From an uncultured Clostridia bacterium (GTDB lineage: Bacteria; Bacillota; Clostridia; TANB77; CAG-508), in NCBI GenBank assembly GCA_944393465.1, contig CALYAG010000005.1, positions 1-64,000 of the forward strand: 64,000 nucleotides of DNA, written 5' to 3'. Below are positions 47,024 to 55,992 of this stretch, piece by piece. The notes under the pieces are model-generated. The model worked only from the letters and a program-made list of their open reading frames with translations, did no database searches and had not been told where the DNA came from. The position numbers and the translations under genes are program-made. How positions within the stretch are numbered: the first letter of the stretch is position 1; each line of letters starts with the position of its first letter.

Positions 47024-49288
47024 TTACATATTTGTTAATTTCTTAAGTACTTTCATAATTCCTGTTTTTTGTAAAAATCTAATAAATCCTCTGTACCCTT
47101 TGTGTTGCCACATTTTATCTTTGAATATTTCAAACTTATAGTTATCTACATTATCTGCCGAAAAGCCATAATAGCTATTATATTCTCTAGCTTCCCAAGT
47201 ATATTTTTCTTCTATGTTTATTAATCTATTTGTTATTAGCTCTTTGCAAATATCTAAATTATTGCTGCTGATTTTCTTTTCTTTGTTAGGCTCTTTAGCA
47301 GTAGATTCAATAATATTTGACATTTTATTTACCATTTGATCAATTGTAAATCCATTCAATATTTTATTTCTACATTTTTTCTTGTAATCCTCTAAATTAT
47401 CAATTATTTTGTTTATGCTATCCACATAATTTTGAACTTCTTCTTTGCTATAATTAAAATCAAAAATGTCTTCTTCATCTTGCAAGCAAGGAACTATAAC
47501 ACCAGTATTTTTGTCAATTAGCTCTTTTTGTCCCCCTACATCACTTGAAACTACAGGAACGCCCATTGCTAAAGATTCATACGCTGTAAGTGCCAAGCCT
47601 TCTTTTATAGAACAATTTATTGTTAAATCACTTATGGCATATATTTCATCAGTTTTATTTGTTCTTCCCATAAAAATCATATTATTAGATAAGCCATATC
47701 TTTTAGCAGTAGATTTCATTTTATTAAATAAGTTGCCATCGCCAACAACCAATATACAAAAATCATTTCTTACTTCTTTTAATTTTTTTGCAACTTCTAA
47801 TAGTAAAAATGGCCTTTTTTGCTCAGTAATTCTACATATAAAGCTAATTATGTATTTATCTTTTGGAAGATTATATTGTTCTTTTAATTTTTCTTTATTA
47901 TATTTACTTGGGTCAAAATGCTTTTCATCAACACCAATATAAACTGTTTCTACTTCATCTTTGTTTCTGCCAAAATGGTCAATTAATATTTTTCTACTAT
48001 TTTCATTGCAGACCAAAGTTTTGTCCAAAATAGAACCGAGGTTGCTTGAATCTCTAGAATATCCGCCATTACGGTTGTACCACTCTTCCATATGAACATA
48101 ATCAATAATAGGAATATTATTGTATTTGGCTTTTATGTAAGGAAGTACTCCATATCCAAATTCGCTATTTGTATTTAAAATTATATTAATATTGTTTTTT
48201 TCTATTATATAATTTATAAATGCAGGCCAATATTTTTGGTCTAAAAATGTAGTCAAATCATACACTGTGGCATATTCTTCAAAAGCTTGTCTATAAGTAT
48301 TTATAGCTGGCTCAGTTGAGACTATAGTTATGTCAAATTTTGATTTGTCAATTCTTGAAATTAAATCAAAATTGAACTTATCCGCTCCTCCCATAACCAT
48401 CCATGGAATTATCATAAGCAAATTTATTTTATTATTTTGCTTTCTTTGCAATTTTGGAATAGATTTTACTTCATCTTTTATAATATCCCAATCAAAATTA
48501 TATAAAGGATATTGTTTAGCTCTTACTTGCTTTTTTATAGTTTTGGCAGTTGTATTTACTATTTCCATTGCTCTTGAATTATTTTGTCTTGCACGATTTA
48601 GCTCGCTTTTTTCTTTTCTTCTGTACCAAGAGCTATAAAAATTCATACGTACAGGAAAACGACCTTTTGCAATTAGTTTTAGCCAAAGGTTCCAGTCTTC
48701 ATATACATTTTTTTCATTTATATCAAATCCATTCACTTCATCAAAAGCTTGTTTTTTTATCATTGATGTTATAACTAAATTATTTTCTTTTTTCATTTTT
48801 TTAGAATTGAACCACTTATTCCAAGTATATTTCAATCCTTCAAAGCCTACAGAATCTGAATATGCCCAAGAAGCCTTTTGATTTGTTTCTAATGTCCAAA
48901 ATGCAGTTTCCAAATATGTTTTATCAAGTAAATCATCGCTATCACATAAAACTATGTATTTTGAAGTTTTAGAAGCCTTGCTTGCACCATAATCTCTTGA
49001 TAGCGCTGCTCCTGAATTTTCTTTGTGAAATACTTTTATTCTGTTATCTAGCTTTTGAATTTCTTCTAGCTTATCTAGACTTTCTTTATCTTTGGAGCCA
49101 TCATCTATTATTAGTAATTCATATGCTGGAAAAGTTTGATTAAGTATGCTATTTACTGTTTGCTCTATATGTTCTTTATCATTGTAAAAAGGCATAACAA
49201 TTGATATAAGTGGCTCCATGCTACTTATGTTTTCAAATTCTATTTTTTCTAGTTTTTTGCCCGGCTCTTTTGAGAAATCAAATTTCAT
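47024..49288 (-). CDS. two-domain glycosyltransferase (GT2 plus GT4)
   Basis: The true start is the ATG at 49288, with GAAAGGAATTTAAA before it; the longer frame runs into a MITE-like repeat. The product of about 754 residues has a GT2 domain (about 25-260; ISIVMPFYNDKEHIEQTVNS, LCDSDDLLDKTYLE) fused to a GT4 domain (about 290-700; ISFICRITEQKRPFLLLEVA, EGLALTAYESLAMGVPVVSS). The C-terminal 60 residues, from KYTWEAREYNSYYGFSADNV, match neither domain. One protein would add two different sugars to a growing glycan on the cytoplasmic side. The partner ABC exporter genes lie upstream. Confidence 0.88.
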   Translation of the reverse strand: MKFDFSKEPGKKLEKIEFENISSMEPLISIVMPFYNDKEHIEQTVNSILNQTFPAYELLIIDDGSKDKESLDKLEEIQKLDNRIKVFHKENSGAALSRDYGASKASKTSKYIVLCDSDDLLDKTYLETAFWTLETNQKASWAYSDSVGFEGLKYTWNKWFNSKKMKKENNLVITSMIKKQAFDEVNGFDINEKNVYEDWNLWLKLIAKGRFPVRMNFYSSWYRRKEKSELNRARQNNSRAMEIVNTTAKTIKKQVRAKQYPLYNFDWDIIKDEVKSIPKLQRKQNNKINLLMIIPWMVMGGADKFNFDLISRIDKSKFDITIVSTEPAINTYRQAFEEYATVYDLTTFLDQKYWPAFINYIIEKNNINIILNTNSEFGYGVLPYIKAKYNNIPIIDYVHMEEWYNRNGGYSRDSSNLGSILDKTLVCNENSRKILIDHFGRNKDEVETVYIGVDEKHFDPSKYNKEKLKEQYNLPKDKYIISFICRITEQKRPFLLLEVAKKLKEVRNDFCILVVGDGNLFNKMKSTAKRYGLSNNMIFMGRTNKTDEIYAISDLTINCSIKEGLALTAYESLAMGVPVVSSDVGGQKELIDKNTGVIVPCLQDEEDIFDFNYSKEEVQNYVDSINKIIDNLEDYKKKCRNKILNGFTIDQMVNKMSNIIESTAKEPNKEKKISSNNLDICKELITNRLINIEEKYTWEAREYNSYYGFSADNVDNYKFEIFKDKMWQHKGYRGFIRFLQKTGIMKVLKKLTNM

Positions 49289-49308
49289 TTTAAATTCCTT
49301 TCTTTTTA

Positions 49309-49432
49309 GTTGAAAGATAATTGCGTTTTGGCGTCGTTTAACTGCGCTGCGAAGGTCCTTGGGTGTGCACTTAAGCACACCTCCGGCCTTCTTGCTTGCA
49401 TTACCTCTCCAAAAGCACAATTCTTTTTCAAC
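49309..49432. repeat. MITE-like palindromic element, copy 2
   Basis: A 124-base imperfect palindrome begins GTTGAAAGATAATTGCGTTT and ends AAGCACAATTCTTTTTCAAC. Its central part (GAAGGTCCTTGGGTGTGC, ACTTAA, GCACACCTCCGGCCTTC) has the same CCGGAGG / AGGA pattern as the copy at 13172-13293, read on the opposite strand. It lies between the ABC permease gene and the GT2-GT4 gene. Confidence 0.75.
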
Positions 49433-49451
49433 GTCTTTTATTATTACATAT

Positions 49452-50225
49452 CTACAATTCCTCTGCGAACTTCCTTTGAAGCTTATTAAATATTAGGTAT
49501 CCTACTATGCAAAGTACAATTCCAATTGCTAAAACTATAAGTAAAGTAGGTATATCTGGCATTGTTTGTCCCCAAAAAATATCTCTATAACCTTCTATTA
49601 TGTATGTCATTGGGTTAAACTTTAATATCCACTGAAAATTTGCTGGTATAACATCTACTGCATAAACAATTGGTGTTGCATAAAAGAATAACTGCAAAAG
49701 TACACCAATAAAGTGTTGCAAATCTCTAAAATATACTGTAACACTTGAAACTATTAGTGAAATTCCAAGTAAAAGCACATATTGTACCAATAATACTAAT
49801 GGATAAAATAGTATGTTTATTGTTAGTCCTAGTCCATATCCTAATGTAAATAGTAGTATTAATATTGAAGATATTAAAAATGTAACTGTCTCACTAGTTA
49901 CAACTGAAATAGGTAGTATTTCTCTTGGAAAATATACTTTTTTAATAATGTTGCCGTTTTCTATCATGGTAAATGATGACCTATTTATTACAGTTGAAAA
50001 ATAGTTCCAAGGTATTAAACCGCAAACCATAAATACCACATAATTTGGTATGTCACTTTTCATAATAAGTGGAAATATTATTGCATATACTATAATTTGA
50101 AGTAGTGGGTTTACAAATGACCAAAGCACTCCTAAAAATGAGTTTTTGTATTTGCCACCTATGTCTTTTTTTATGCTAGTTTTTAGCATTTCTCTATAAT
50201 CATATAATTTTTTAAATACGTTCAT
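49452..50225 (-). CDS. polysaccharide ABC transporter permease (TagG/Wzm-like)
   Basis: The 257-residue product has six membrane spans and the ABC-2 signature GGKYKNSFLGVLWSFVNPLL (about 23-42). Late segments FMVCGLIPWNYFSTVINRSS and PMTYIIEGYRDIFWG are typical of wall-polymer or O-antigen exporters. It pairs with the ATPase encoded directly upstream and would carry a completed lipid-linked glycan across the membrane. AAAAGGAGCTTCTA precedes the ATG. Confidence 0.93.
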   Translation of the reverse strand: MNVFKKLYDYREMLKTSIKKDIGGKYKNSFLGVLWSFVNPLLQIIVYAIIFPLIMKSDIPNYVVFMVCGLIPWNYFSTVINRSSFTMIENGNIIKKVYFPREILPISVVTSETVTFLISSILILLFTLGYGLGLTINILFYPLVLLVQYVLLLGISLIVSSVTVYFRDLQHFIGVLLQLFFYATPIVYAVDVIPANFQWILKFNPMTYIIEGYRDIFWGQTMPDIPTLLIVLAIGIVLCIVGYLIFNKLQRKFAEEL

Positions 50226-50282
50226 TAGAAGCTCCTTTTGAGTTTTATTATTTTAATTTATATTTATGAAATTTTGCGCCTT

Positions 50283-51023
50283 TTAAGTTGTTTCTTTTAT
50301 ATATTCATCAATTACTTCATCAGTTTTTCCGTCCATTTGTATAACACCTTTGTTTAGCCAAACTGCTCTATCACAAAGTTCTCTTGCAGAGCCCAAGCTG
50401 TGTGTTACAAATACCATTGTTTTGCCCTCTGCTTTTAGTTCTTTCATTTTTGCTAAACATTTTTCTTGGAAATGTTGGTCACCAACAGATAAAATTTCAT
50501 CAACCAAAAGAATATCTGCATCAACATTTATTGCAACAGAAAATGCTAGTCTCATATACATACCTGATGAATAAGTTCTTACAGGGTTATCTATGTAGCT
50601 TCCAAGCTCAGAAAATTCTATAATTTGGTCAAGTCTATTATCTATTTCTTTTTTAGTTAAACCAAATATAGAAGCATTAAAATATATATTTTCCCTACCT
50701 GAAAAGTCTGGATGAAAGCCTGCACCAAGCTCTAAAAGTGATGTTAATTTGCCATTTGTAATTATTTTTCCTTTGTTAGGATAAATAATTTTTGTCATAA
50801 GCTTAAGTAAAGTAGACTTTCCGCTTCCATTAACACCAATTAGTGCAACTGCCTCGCCATTTTTTATAGTTAAATTTATATCCTTTAATACTTCTCTTGT
50901 TTCTTTTCTATTTCTTTTCCAAAATAATAGTTTTTCTTTTAAGCTATTTGCTTTGTCCAAATACACGTCAAATGTTTTGTATACATGTTCTACTATTATT
51001 CTGTTTTCATTATCTTTTTGCAT
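50283..51023 (-). CDS. polysaccharide ABC transporter ATP-binding protein (TagH/Wzt-like)
   Basis: The 246-residue product has Walker A GVNGSGKST (63-71), signature YSSGMYMRLA (about 156-165), Walker B ADILLVDEILSVGD (about 175-188) and the switch region VFVTHSLGSARELC (about 207-220). The protein ends soon after, so it lacks the C-terminal glycan-binding domain of some Wzt proteins; it may instead recognise the lipid-linked carrier. It is co-transcribed with the permease (about 60 bases apart). Confidence 0.94.
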   Translation of the reverse strand: MQKDNENRIIVEHVYKTFDVYLDKANSLKEKLLFWKRNRKETREVLKDINLTIKNGEAVALIGVNGSGKSTLLKLMTKIIYPNKGKIITNGKLTSLLELGAGFHPDFSGRENIYFNASIFGLTKKEIDNRLDQIIEFSELGSYIDNPVRTYSSGMYMRLAFSVAINVDADILLVDEILSVGDQHFQEKCLAKMKELKAEGKTMVFVTHSLGSARELCDRAVWLNKGVIQMDGKTDEVIDEYIKETT

Positions 51024-51137
51024 TTTTTATTTCTTCCTTGTCTTATATTTAGGATTTTTAGAGTTCCTATTACTCTTTTAACATAATTACCAATATTTTA
51101 AATAACAAATTTTTCTGCATATATAATAATATAAAAA

Positions 51138-52106
51138 CTAGTTCTTGTCAAAATTTGACTTGTTTTTCTTTTTTTCTTTTTTAGCTTTATTTTTTTTGTT
51201 GTTCTCTTTTGTATTATCTGTTTCTTTAAATGTTAATTTAGTCTTTATTAACCCCGGTATCCACATTATTGCCACAATTATTTTGTTTAATACTCCTGTT
51301 ACATTTTTTATAGCATGGTCTCTTTCCGCCAAAATAGAGAACAAAATATAATGCTTATATATGTAAAACTTTTTCTTTAAAGTAACTCCGCTTAAGTCCA
51401 TTTCTAGTATTTCTCTAAAATATTCATAATATCCAAGTGGATTTTCTTTAAACACTTTTTGTATATTTTTTGAATATCCATCCTTTTGGTACTCACATAC
51501 CATAATTGGCTCATTTATGCATATTACATCATATTCTAAGTCCATTTGATGATACATTCTAGATTCTGTAACAAATTTTTCGTCTGCTTCTAGTTTATAT
51601 GAAAACTTTTTTCGAATATTACTATTAAAAGCCAATGCTTTTTCACCTGTTATATTTTCCCTAAAATACAAACTAAACATATCACTTCTGTGCAAATTTT
51701 CTGGAAAATTATTTCCCATGTTATTGCCATTTTGATCATATTTAAGAAAAACTAATGCATATATTTCATCTGTAAGTACGCTTTCATATTTTTCAATTGT
51801 ATCAAATGCCCCCACTGTAAAATAATCATCAGAGTCACATTCTATAATTACATCTCCTGTTGCATATTTCACTAAATTATTTAATGCTGCCATTTTTCCA
51901 GAATTCTCTTGGTAATAATATTTTATGTCAATTATATTTTGCTTAATGAAATTTGTAATTATGTATTTTGTTTTATCTGTTGAGCCGTCGTCCATTACCA
52001 ACCATTCTATATCTACATTTGAATTATTATTTACTAATATACTTGTATACAATTTATTTAATTTATCTCCTCTATTGTATGCTGGTGTAAGTATTGATAT
52101 TTTCAT
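51138..52106 (-). CDS. GT2 glycosyltransferase
   Basis: The 322-residue product opens MKISILTPAYNRGDKLNKLY and has VMDDGSTDKTKYI and the metal-binding ECDSDDYFTVGAF (about 94-106). The pattern is a standard GT2 with inverting mechanism and no membrane span. The C-terminus is a Lys/Asn-rich tail (NKKNKAKKEKKKNKSNFDKN). The sugar cannot be told. TAGGAGAAAAAA precedes the ATG. Confidence 0.9.
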   Translation of the reverse strand: MKISILTPAYNRGDKLNKLYTSILVNNNSNVDIEWLVMDDGSTDKTKYIITNFIKQNIIDIKYYYQENSGKMAALNNLVKYATGDVIIECDSDDYFTVGAFDTIEKYESVLTDEIYALVFLKYDQNGNNMGNNFPENLHRSDMFSLYFRENITGEKALAFNSNIRKKFSYKLEADEKFVTESRMYHQMDLEYDVICINEPIMVCEYQKDGYSKNIQKVFKENPLGYYEYFREILEMDLSGVTLKKKFYIYKHYILFSILAERDHAIKNVTGVLNKIIVAIMWIPGLIKTKLTFKETDNTKENNKKNKAKKEKKKNKSNFDKN

Positions 52107-52200
52107 TTTTTTCTCCTAAATTTCTACTTATATACTTTAAATTTAATGATTTTTAGTATATTTTAAGTTATGTTTGGCAAATTTCTGCAGAATATATATT

Positions 52201-53433
52201 TTAAAGTATATTTTTTATTTTTCTTATGATTTTTTCTTGTATTTCTTCATTTACTCTTTGAATTGAACTATTTGTGTCATTTTGACTAACACCTGTATTA
52301 TAGCTGTTTTCTAGATATTTTACATTGTCACTCTTTAGCTCTTTTTCTAAGCCCTTAACTATACTTTCAAAATTATTATCTAAAACTATAGCTTTATCAT
52401 AACCTTTTGCACATTCTTTTGCAGCTGTGTTTGTCAAAATAATTGGCTTGTTTAAAATTTTAGCTTCTTCAAGTACCATTCCATAGCCTTCATAATATGA
52501 AAGTAAGCAAAAATAATCGCAATATTTTATGTATGGATATGGGTTTTCTTTTTGTCCTAGCAATATAAATCTATCTGTTAAACCATCGGAATCTATTTGT
52601 TTTTGTAAATTATATCTTTGCTCACCATCGCCAACTATATATATTTTTGTGTGTATGCCATTATTTTCAAGAGCTTTTTGTACTTTTATAAATCTGTCCA
52701 GTGCCTTTTGTTCAACCAATCTGCATACTGTAAGCAAATTTATTTCTTTGCTATCATATGGCAAATCTACATGTTCATCTGCCTTTTTTAAAACTTTTTT
52801 ATAATCTATATAATTACGTATTAATGTTTCATTTTGCTCTTTTGCCCATTTGTATTCTTTGTTAAAATCTTTTTGATTTTCCTCACTTACAAATACAAGT
52901 TTGTCATATTTTTTATAAGCTATGCCATCAACGAAATTTTTTATTTTTGCCTTCAACCCATTTCCATATACTTTTGAAATGTCATTATGTATCCAAGCAA
53001 TTTTGGTATTTGTCTTTTTTATGTCACTTAATCTTAAAGTTTCATTGTTCTCTGGCTCTTGCTTATTTTTTGCTCTTTCACTTGAAGTTTTTCTATTTAT
53101 ATTTGTAGCAAAAAGCCTTGTAACAGGGCCCTCTAAAAAGGCTATTTCAGCATCAAAACCTCTTTTCATTATTGCCTCATATATTTTTTTCTTATATAGT
53201 ATAAGTTTTAGTGATGCTTTTAATTTTTCAATTTTTGTTAACTCTTTATATGGCTTTCTATATAACGCTATTATTTTTATGTTTTTGTTTAGTTCTTTTT
53301 TTAATTCTCCACCATCATATATTGTAAATATGGTTACACTGTATTCTTCTGATAGCCTATTTGCCAAATCTACAAGCACTCTTTCTGCTCCACCTATTGT
53401 AAGACTTGTTATTCCAAATATTATCTTTTTCAA
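52201..53433 (-). CDS. GT4 glycosyltransferase
   Basis: I place the start at the TTG at 53433, six bases after GAGGTGATAAT, which gives MKKIIFGITSLTIGGAERVL; the longer frame begins inside the previous gene's end. The product of about 410 residues has a GT-B fold: the N-terminal GGAERVLVDLANRL, then LLTVCRLVEQKALDRFIKV and the C-terminal EGYGMVLEEAKILNKPIILT. It adds a sugar with retention of configuration to the surface glycan on the cytoplasmic face. It is preceded by the polymerase-like gene, which ends at 53465. Confidence 0.88.
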   Translation of the reverse strand: MKKIIFGITSLTIGGAERVLVDLANRLSEEYSVTIFTIYDGGELKKELNKNIKIIALYRKPYKELTKIEKLKASLKLILYKKKIYEAIMKRGFDAEIAFLEGPVTRLFATNINRKTSSERAKNKQEPENNETLRLSDIKKTNTKIAWIHNDISKVYGNGLKAKIKNFVDGIAYKKYDKLVFVSEENQKDFNKEYKWAKEQNETLIRNYIDYKKVLKKADEHVDLPYDSKEINLLTVCRLVEQKALDRFIKVQKALENNGIHTKIYIVGDGEQRYNLQKQIDSDGLTDRFILLGQKENPYPYIKYCDYFCLLSYYEGYGMVLEEAKILNKPIILTNTAAKECAKGYDKAIVLDNNFESIVKGLEKELKSDNVKYLENSYNTGVSQNDTNSSIQRVNEEIQEKIIRKIKNIL

Positions 53434-53464
53434 ATTATCACCTCGTATTCTATTTTGTTTATGC

Positions 53465-54874
53465 TTAATCAACTTTTGTTTTTTCTAAAAATTCAAAGTT
53501 CTTAATTATAATCATGCTGACTACTGATATCACAGCAATTAGTGATGAATTAAAAAATATGTAGCCAGATAAATATGATAATGTAAATATTAGTCCTAAT
53601 CCTGCAATTGACATTAAATATGATGTGTTTAGTTTTTGCTTTGATTTTAGCTTTTTTATAACATTAAATAAAGAGTAAATTAAAATTGCTAAAAATGGAC
53701 CTGCATATAAAGCAAAACCTATAATACCAAAGTTGAATAACAAGCTTGCTAGCTCATTTTCCATTATCATTTCTCTAAAATTTGTTTCAAAACCATTTCC
53801 AAAAATTATGCCAAGTATGCTTTTTTGCTCTAGCACTAAGTAAAAATTGTAAACTAGCTGTTGTGTTCTTGTATCATTACCTGCTAAATTGTGTTTTACA
53901 GCAAAATTATATAGGTCAAGCACCGCTTCTTGTTGTGCCTCAGACATAAAGCCTGTTTGTAATGTTCCATTTAATATGTCATTTTTTATTTTTAGCATAT
54001 CTCCAGTCATGTTGCCTACTTCACCTGTTGCCTCATCAATAATCTGGTATTGCGACTCATCCATTTGAGCCCTTCTTTTTAAGGTATTTGAACCTACTAA
54101 CCCCACTGTAATTACTCCAATTGCAAGTATTATAAGACCTACTATTGCGACTTTGTTTTTGCTAAAAATAACTTCTATTGCAACAAATACTGCTACTGCC
54201 AAAAAGAAACCTATTAGCCCTACTCTTGTACCAATTAGAGCTACCAAATATACTCCTATCAAAATTAAAATTATAATTGTTGGTATTCTGTATTTTTTGT
54301 TTTTTATTAATGGTAATATTAAAAATGTAGAAATGCAAAGTATTGCACTTAGGCTATTGCCCGACTCTATCCAACCTTTGTAACCTATTTGCTCTTCTGC
54401 ATATGTATAAGATGACGTACCAGTTAGTATGGCTAAATAAATACTTACAATGTAAATAGCACACATAACTAAAATGGCAATTTGTAAGTTTAAAACATTA
54501 GAATTTTTAAATAAATAGTAAAAAACCACAAGATTAAACACCAAAAAAGTGTAGTTTATTACATATTGTAGCTCTTGCTTACTATCGCCATATGAACACC
54601 CCGTAATAAAAGTATTTGTTACAAGTAAATGTACCACTCCATAAATTAAATATACGGCAGCAATTCCTATTAAAATTAGTTTATTCTTTTTATTTGCCTT
54701 TATAAATATGTATATTGCAAGTACAATAGGAATAATTGGTCTTAAAAATGTTGACACTGAAATTTGCGTATCAAATGCATTTCTAAATAAGTAACTTGCT
54801 ATATCTAATATAGGGCAAAGTATTATGTACAAATATACTATGTATTCAATTTTGAAATTCTTTATTTTAGTCAT
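53465..54874 (-). CDS. O-antigen polymerase/ligase-like membrane protein (Wzy/WaaL fold)
   Basis: The 469-residue product has about eleven membrane spans. IALIGTRVGLIGFFLAVAVF (about 211-230) matches the G[TS]R.G signature of Wzy/WaaL-type proteins. A soluble loop of about 120 residues (RRAQMDESQYQIIDEATGEV to IIFGNGFETNFREM) follows, as in the family. It would polymerise lipid-linked repeat units outside the membrane or ligate them. The gene has AAAAGGAAACGTAACA before its ATG, and its upstream side is a GGACGG-type repeat. Confidence 0.86.
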   Translation of the reverse strand: MTKIKNFKIEYIVYLYIILCPILDIASYLFRNAFDTQISVSTFLRPIIPIVLAIYIFIKANKKNKLILIGIAAVYLIYGVVHLLVTNTFITGCSYGDSKQELQYVINYTFLVFNLVVFYYLFKNSNVLNLQIAILVMCAIYIVSIYLAILTGTSSYTYAEEQIGYKGWIESGNSLSAILCISTFLILPLIKNKKYRIPTIIILILIGVYLVALIGTRVGLIGFFLAVAVFVAIEVIFSKNKVAIVGLIILAIGVITVGLVGSNTLKRRAQMDESQYQIIDEATGEVGNMTGDMLKIKNDILNGTLQTGFMSEAQQEAVLDLYNFAVKHNLAGNDTRTQQLVYNFYLVLEQKSILGIIFGNGFETNFREMIMENELASLLFNFGIIGFALYAGPFLAILIYSLFNVIKKLKSKQKLNTSYLMSIAGLGLIFTLSYLSGYIFFNSSLIAVISVVSMIIIKNFEFLEKTKVD

Positions 54875-54923
54875 TGTTACGTTTCCTTTTATATCTAATT
54901 TGGGTTGTTGGTTGTTTTCGGTT

Positions 54924-54995
54924 GGGGTTGTCAGTTGGGACGGTTCTGTTTGACACTATTCTGTGTCAATTAGAACCGTCCCAACTGACAACCCC
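54924..54995. repeat. GGACGGTTCT-family inverted repeat, copy 7 (class with GACAC tail)
   Basis: GGGGTTGTCAGTTGGGACGG and CCGTCCCAACTGACAACCCC are perfect 20-base complements, with TTCTGTTTGACAC and GTGTCAATTAGAA filling the inner arms. It lies between the polymerase-like gene and a GT2 gene, ending three bases before the GT2 stop codon. Confidence 0.92.
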
Positions 54996-54997
54996 AG

Positions 54998-55957
54998 TTA
55001 TCTCCAAAAAAGCCTTAGCACTTTTGTGTAAATTTTAAATGTGGTATTATTCATTGTTTTCATAAATATTCCATTTACTGTGTTATTTTTCTTAAGTAAT
55101 GCATTTTGTTTCCAATTAGGAAATTTGGCGTTTAAGTTTTGCCAAGTTTCCTGCAAAAGCAATTGCCTTGTAAGCTTGTCTGGAATTTGTATCATCCTTT
55201 TTAGTGAACTGCATAGTAAAAGTCTAGCGCAAGTGTACTCTATTTGAGTTTCATATTCATTATATAACCCTATTCTTTTATAATAATCTATAACATTATC
55301 GAGTACAGTAAAAATTTGCTTTGTTTTAGCTCCCTGCTTGTTTACTATTGAGCCCTCTCTTTGCACATAGTATATAAGTGGTTCTTCCACAAATTCAAAA
55401 CTATTTATATATGGAATTAATTTGTAAAAAAATTCTATATCCTCATAGTATAAGCCAACTGGAAATTCAAGTTTGTTATTTATTATAATATCTCTTTTAA
55501 TTAATTTATTCCAAGCAACTACTCTGGCCTTTTCAAACATTTCTTTTTTATCTTTGTATCTAAAACCTGTATCTATTTTTTGATGGTCAGGATATTGCCA
55601 AATAAAGTCACATTCAACATAATCACTATTTGTAGCTTTAGCCTTTTCATACATTTTTTGATAAGTGGTTCTATCTACATAGTCATCCGAGTCCAAAAAG
55701 GCAACATATTCGCCAGTTGCATAAATAAGGCCAAAATTTCTTGCACTAGAAAGGCCTCCATTTTCCTTTGTAACATATATAATGTTACTATGTTCTTTTT
55801 TAAATTGTCTTATAATTTGCTCCGAATTATCCTGTGAACCGTCATTTACCAATATTATTTCTAGGTCGTCCAATGTTTGATTTATTAACGAAGTTAAACA
55901 TCTAGTTATATATTTTTCCACATTGTAAACTGGAACTATAACGCTAACTTTTGGCAT
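54998..55957 (-). CDS. GT2 glycosyltransferase
   Basis: The 319-residue product starts MPKVSVIVPVYNVEKYITRC and has VNDGSQDNSEQII and the DxD-type AFLDSDDYVDRTTYQ (about 89-103). A following conserved YYEDIEFFYKLIP (about 170-182) is the late motif in this GT2 group. No membrane span is seen. It belongs to the cytoplasmic assembly of the glycan. AAAGGAGACAAATACAAA precedes the ATG. Confidence 0.92.
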   Translation of the reverse strand: MPKVSVIVPVYNVEKYITRCLTSLINQTLDDLEIILVNDGSQDNSEQIIRQFKKEHSNIIYVTKENGGLSSARNFGLIYATGEYVAFLDSDDYVDRTTYQKMYEKAKATNSDYVECDFIWQYPDHQKIDTGFRYKDKKEMFEKARVVAWNKLIKRDIIINNKLEFPVGLYYEDIEFFYKLIPYINSFEFVEEPLIYYVQREGSIVNKQGAKTKQIFTVLDNVIDYYKRIGLYNEYETQIEYTCARLLLCSSLKRMIQIPDKLTRQLLLQETWQNLNAKFPNWKQNALLKKNNTVNGIFMKTMNNTTFKIYTKVLRLFWR

Positions 55958-55992
55958 TTTGTATTTGTCTCCTTTAATTTAAGATAAATTGC

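Noticed and set aside
52922-53488. Plus-strand ORF of 188 codons opposite a GT4 gene
   Set aside because: It is an Ile/Phe/Ser-rich shadow of the minus-strand glycosyltransferase; the minus frame carries all GT4 motifs.
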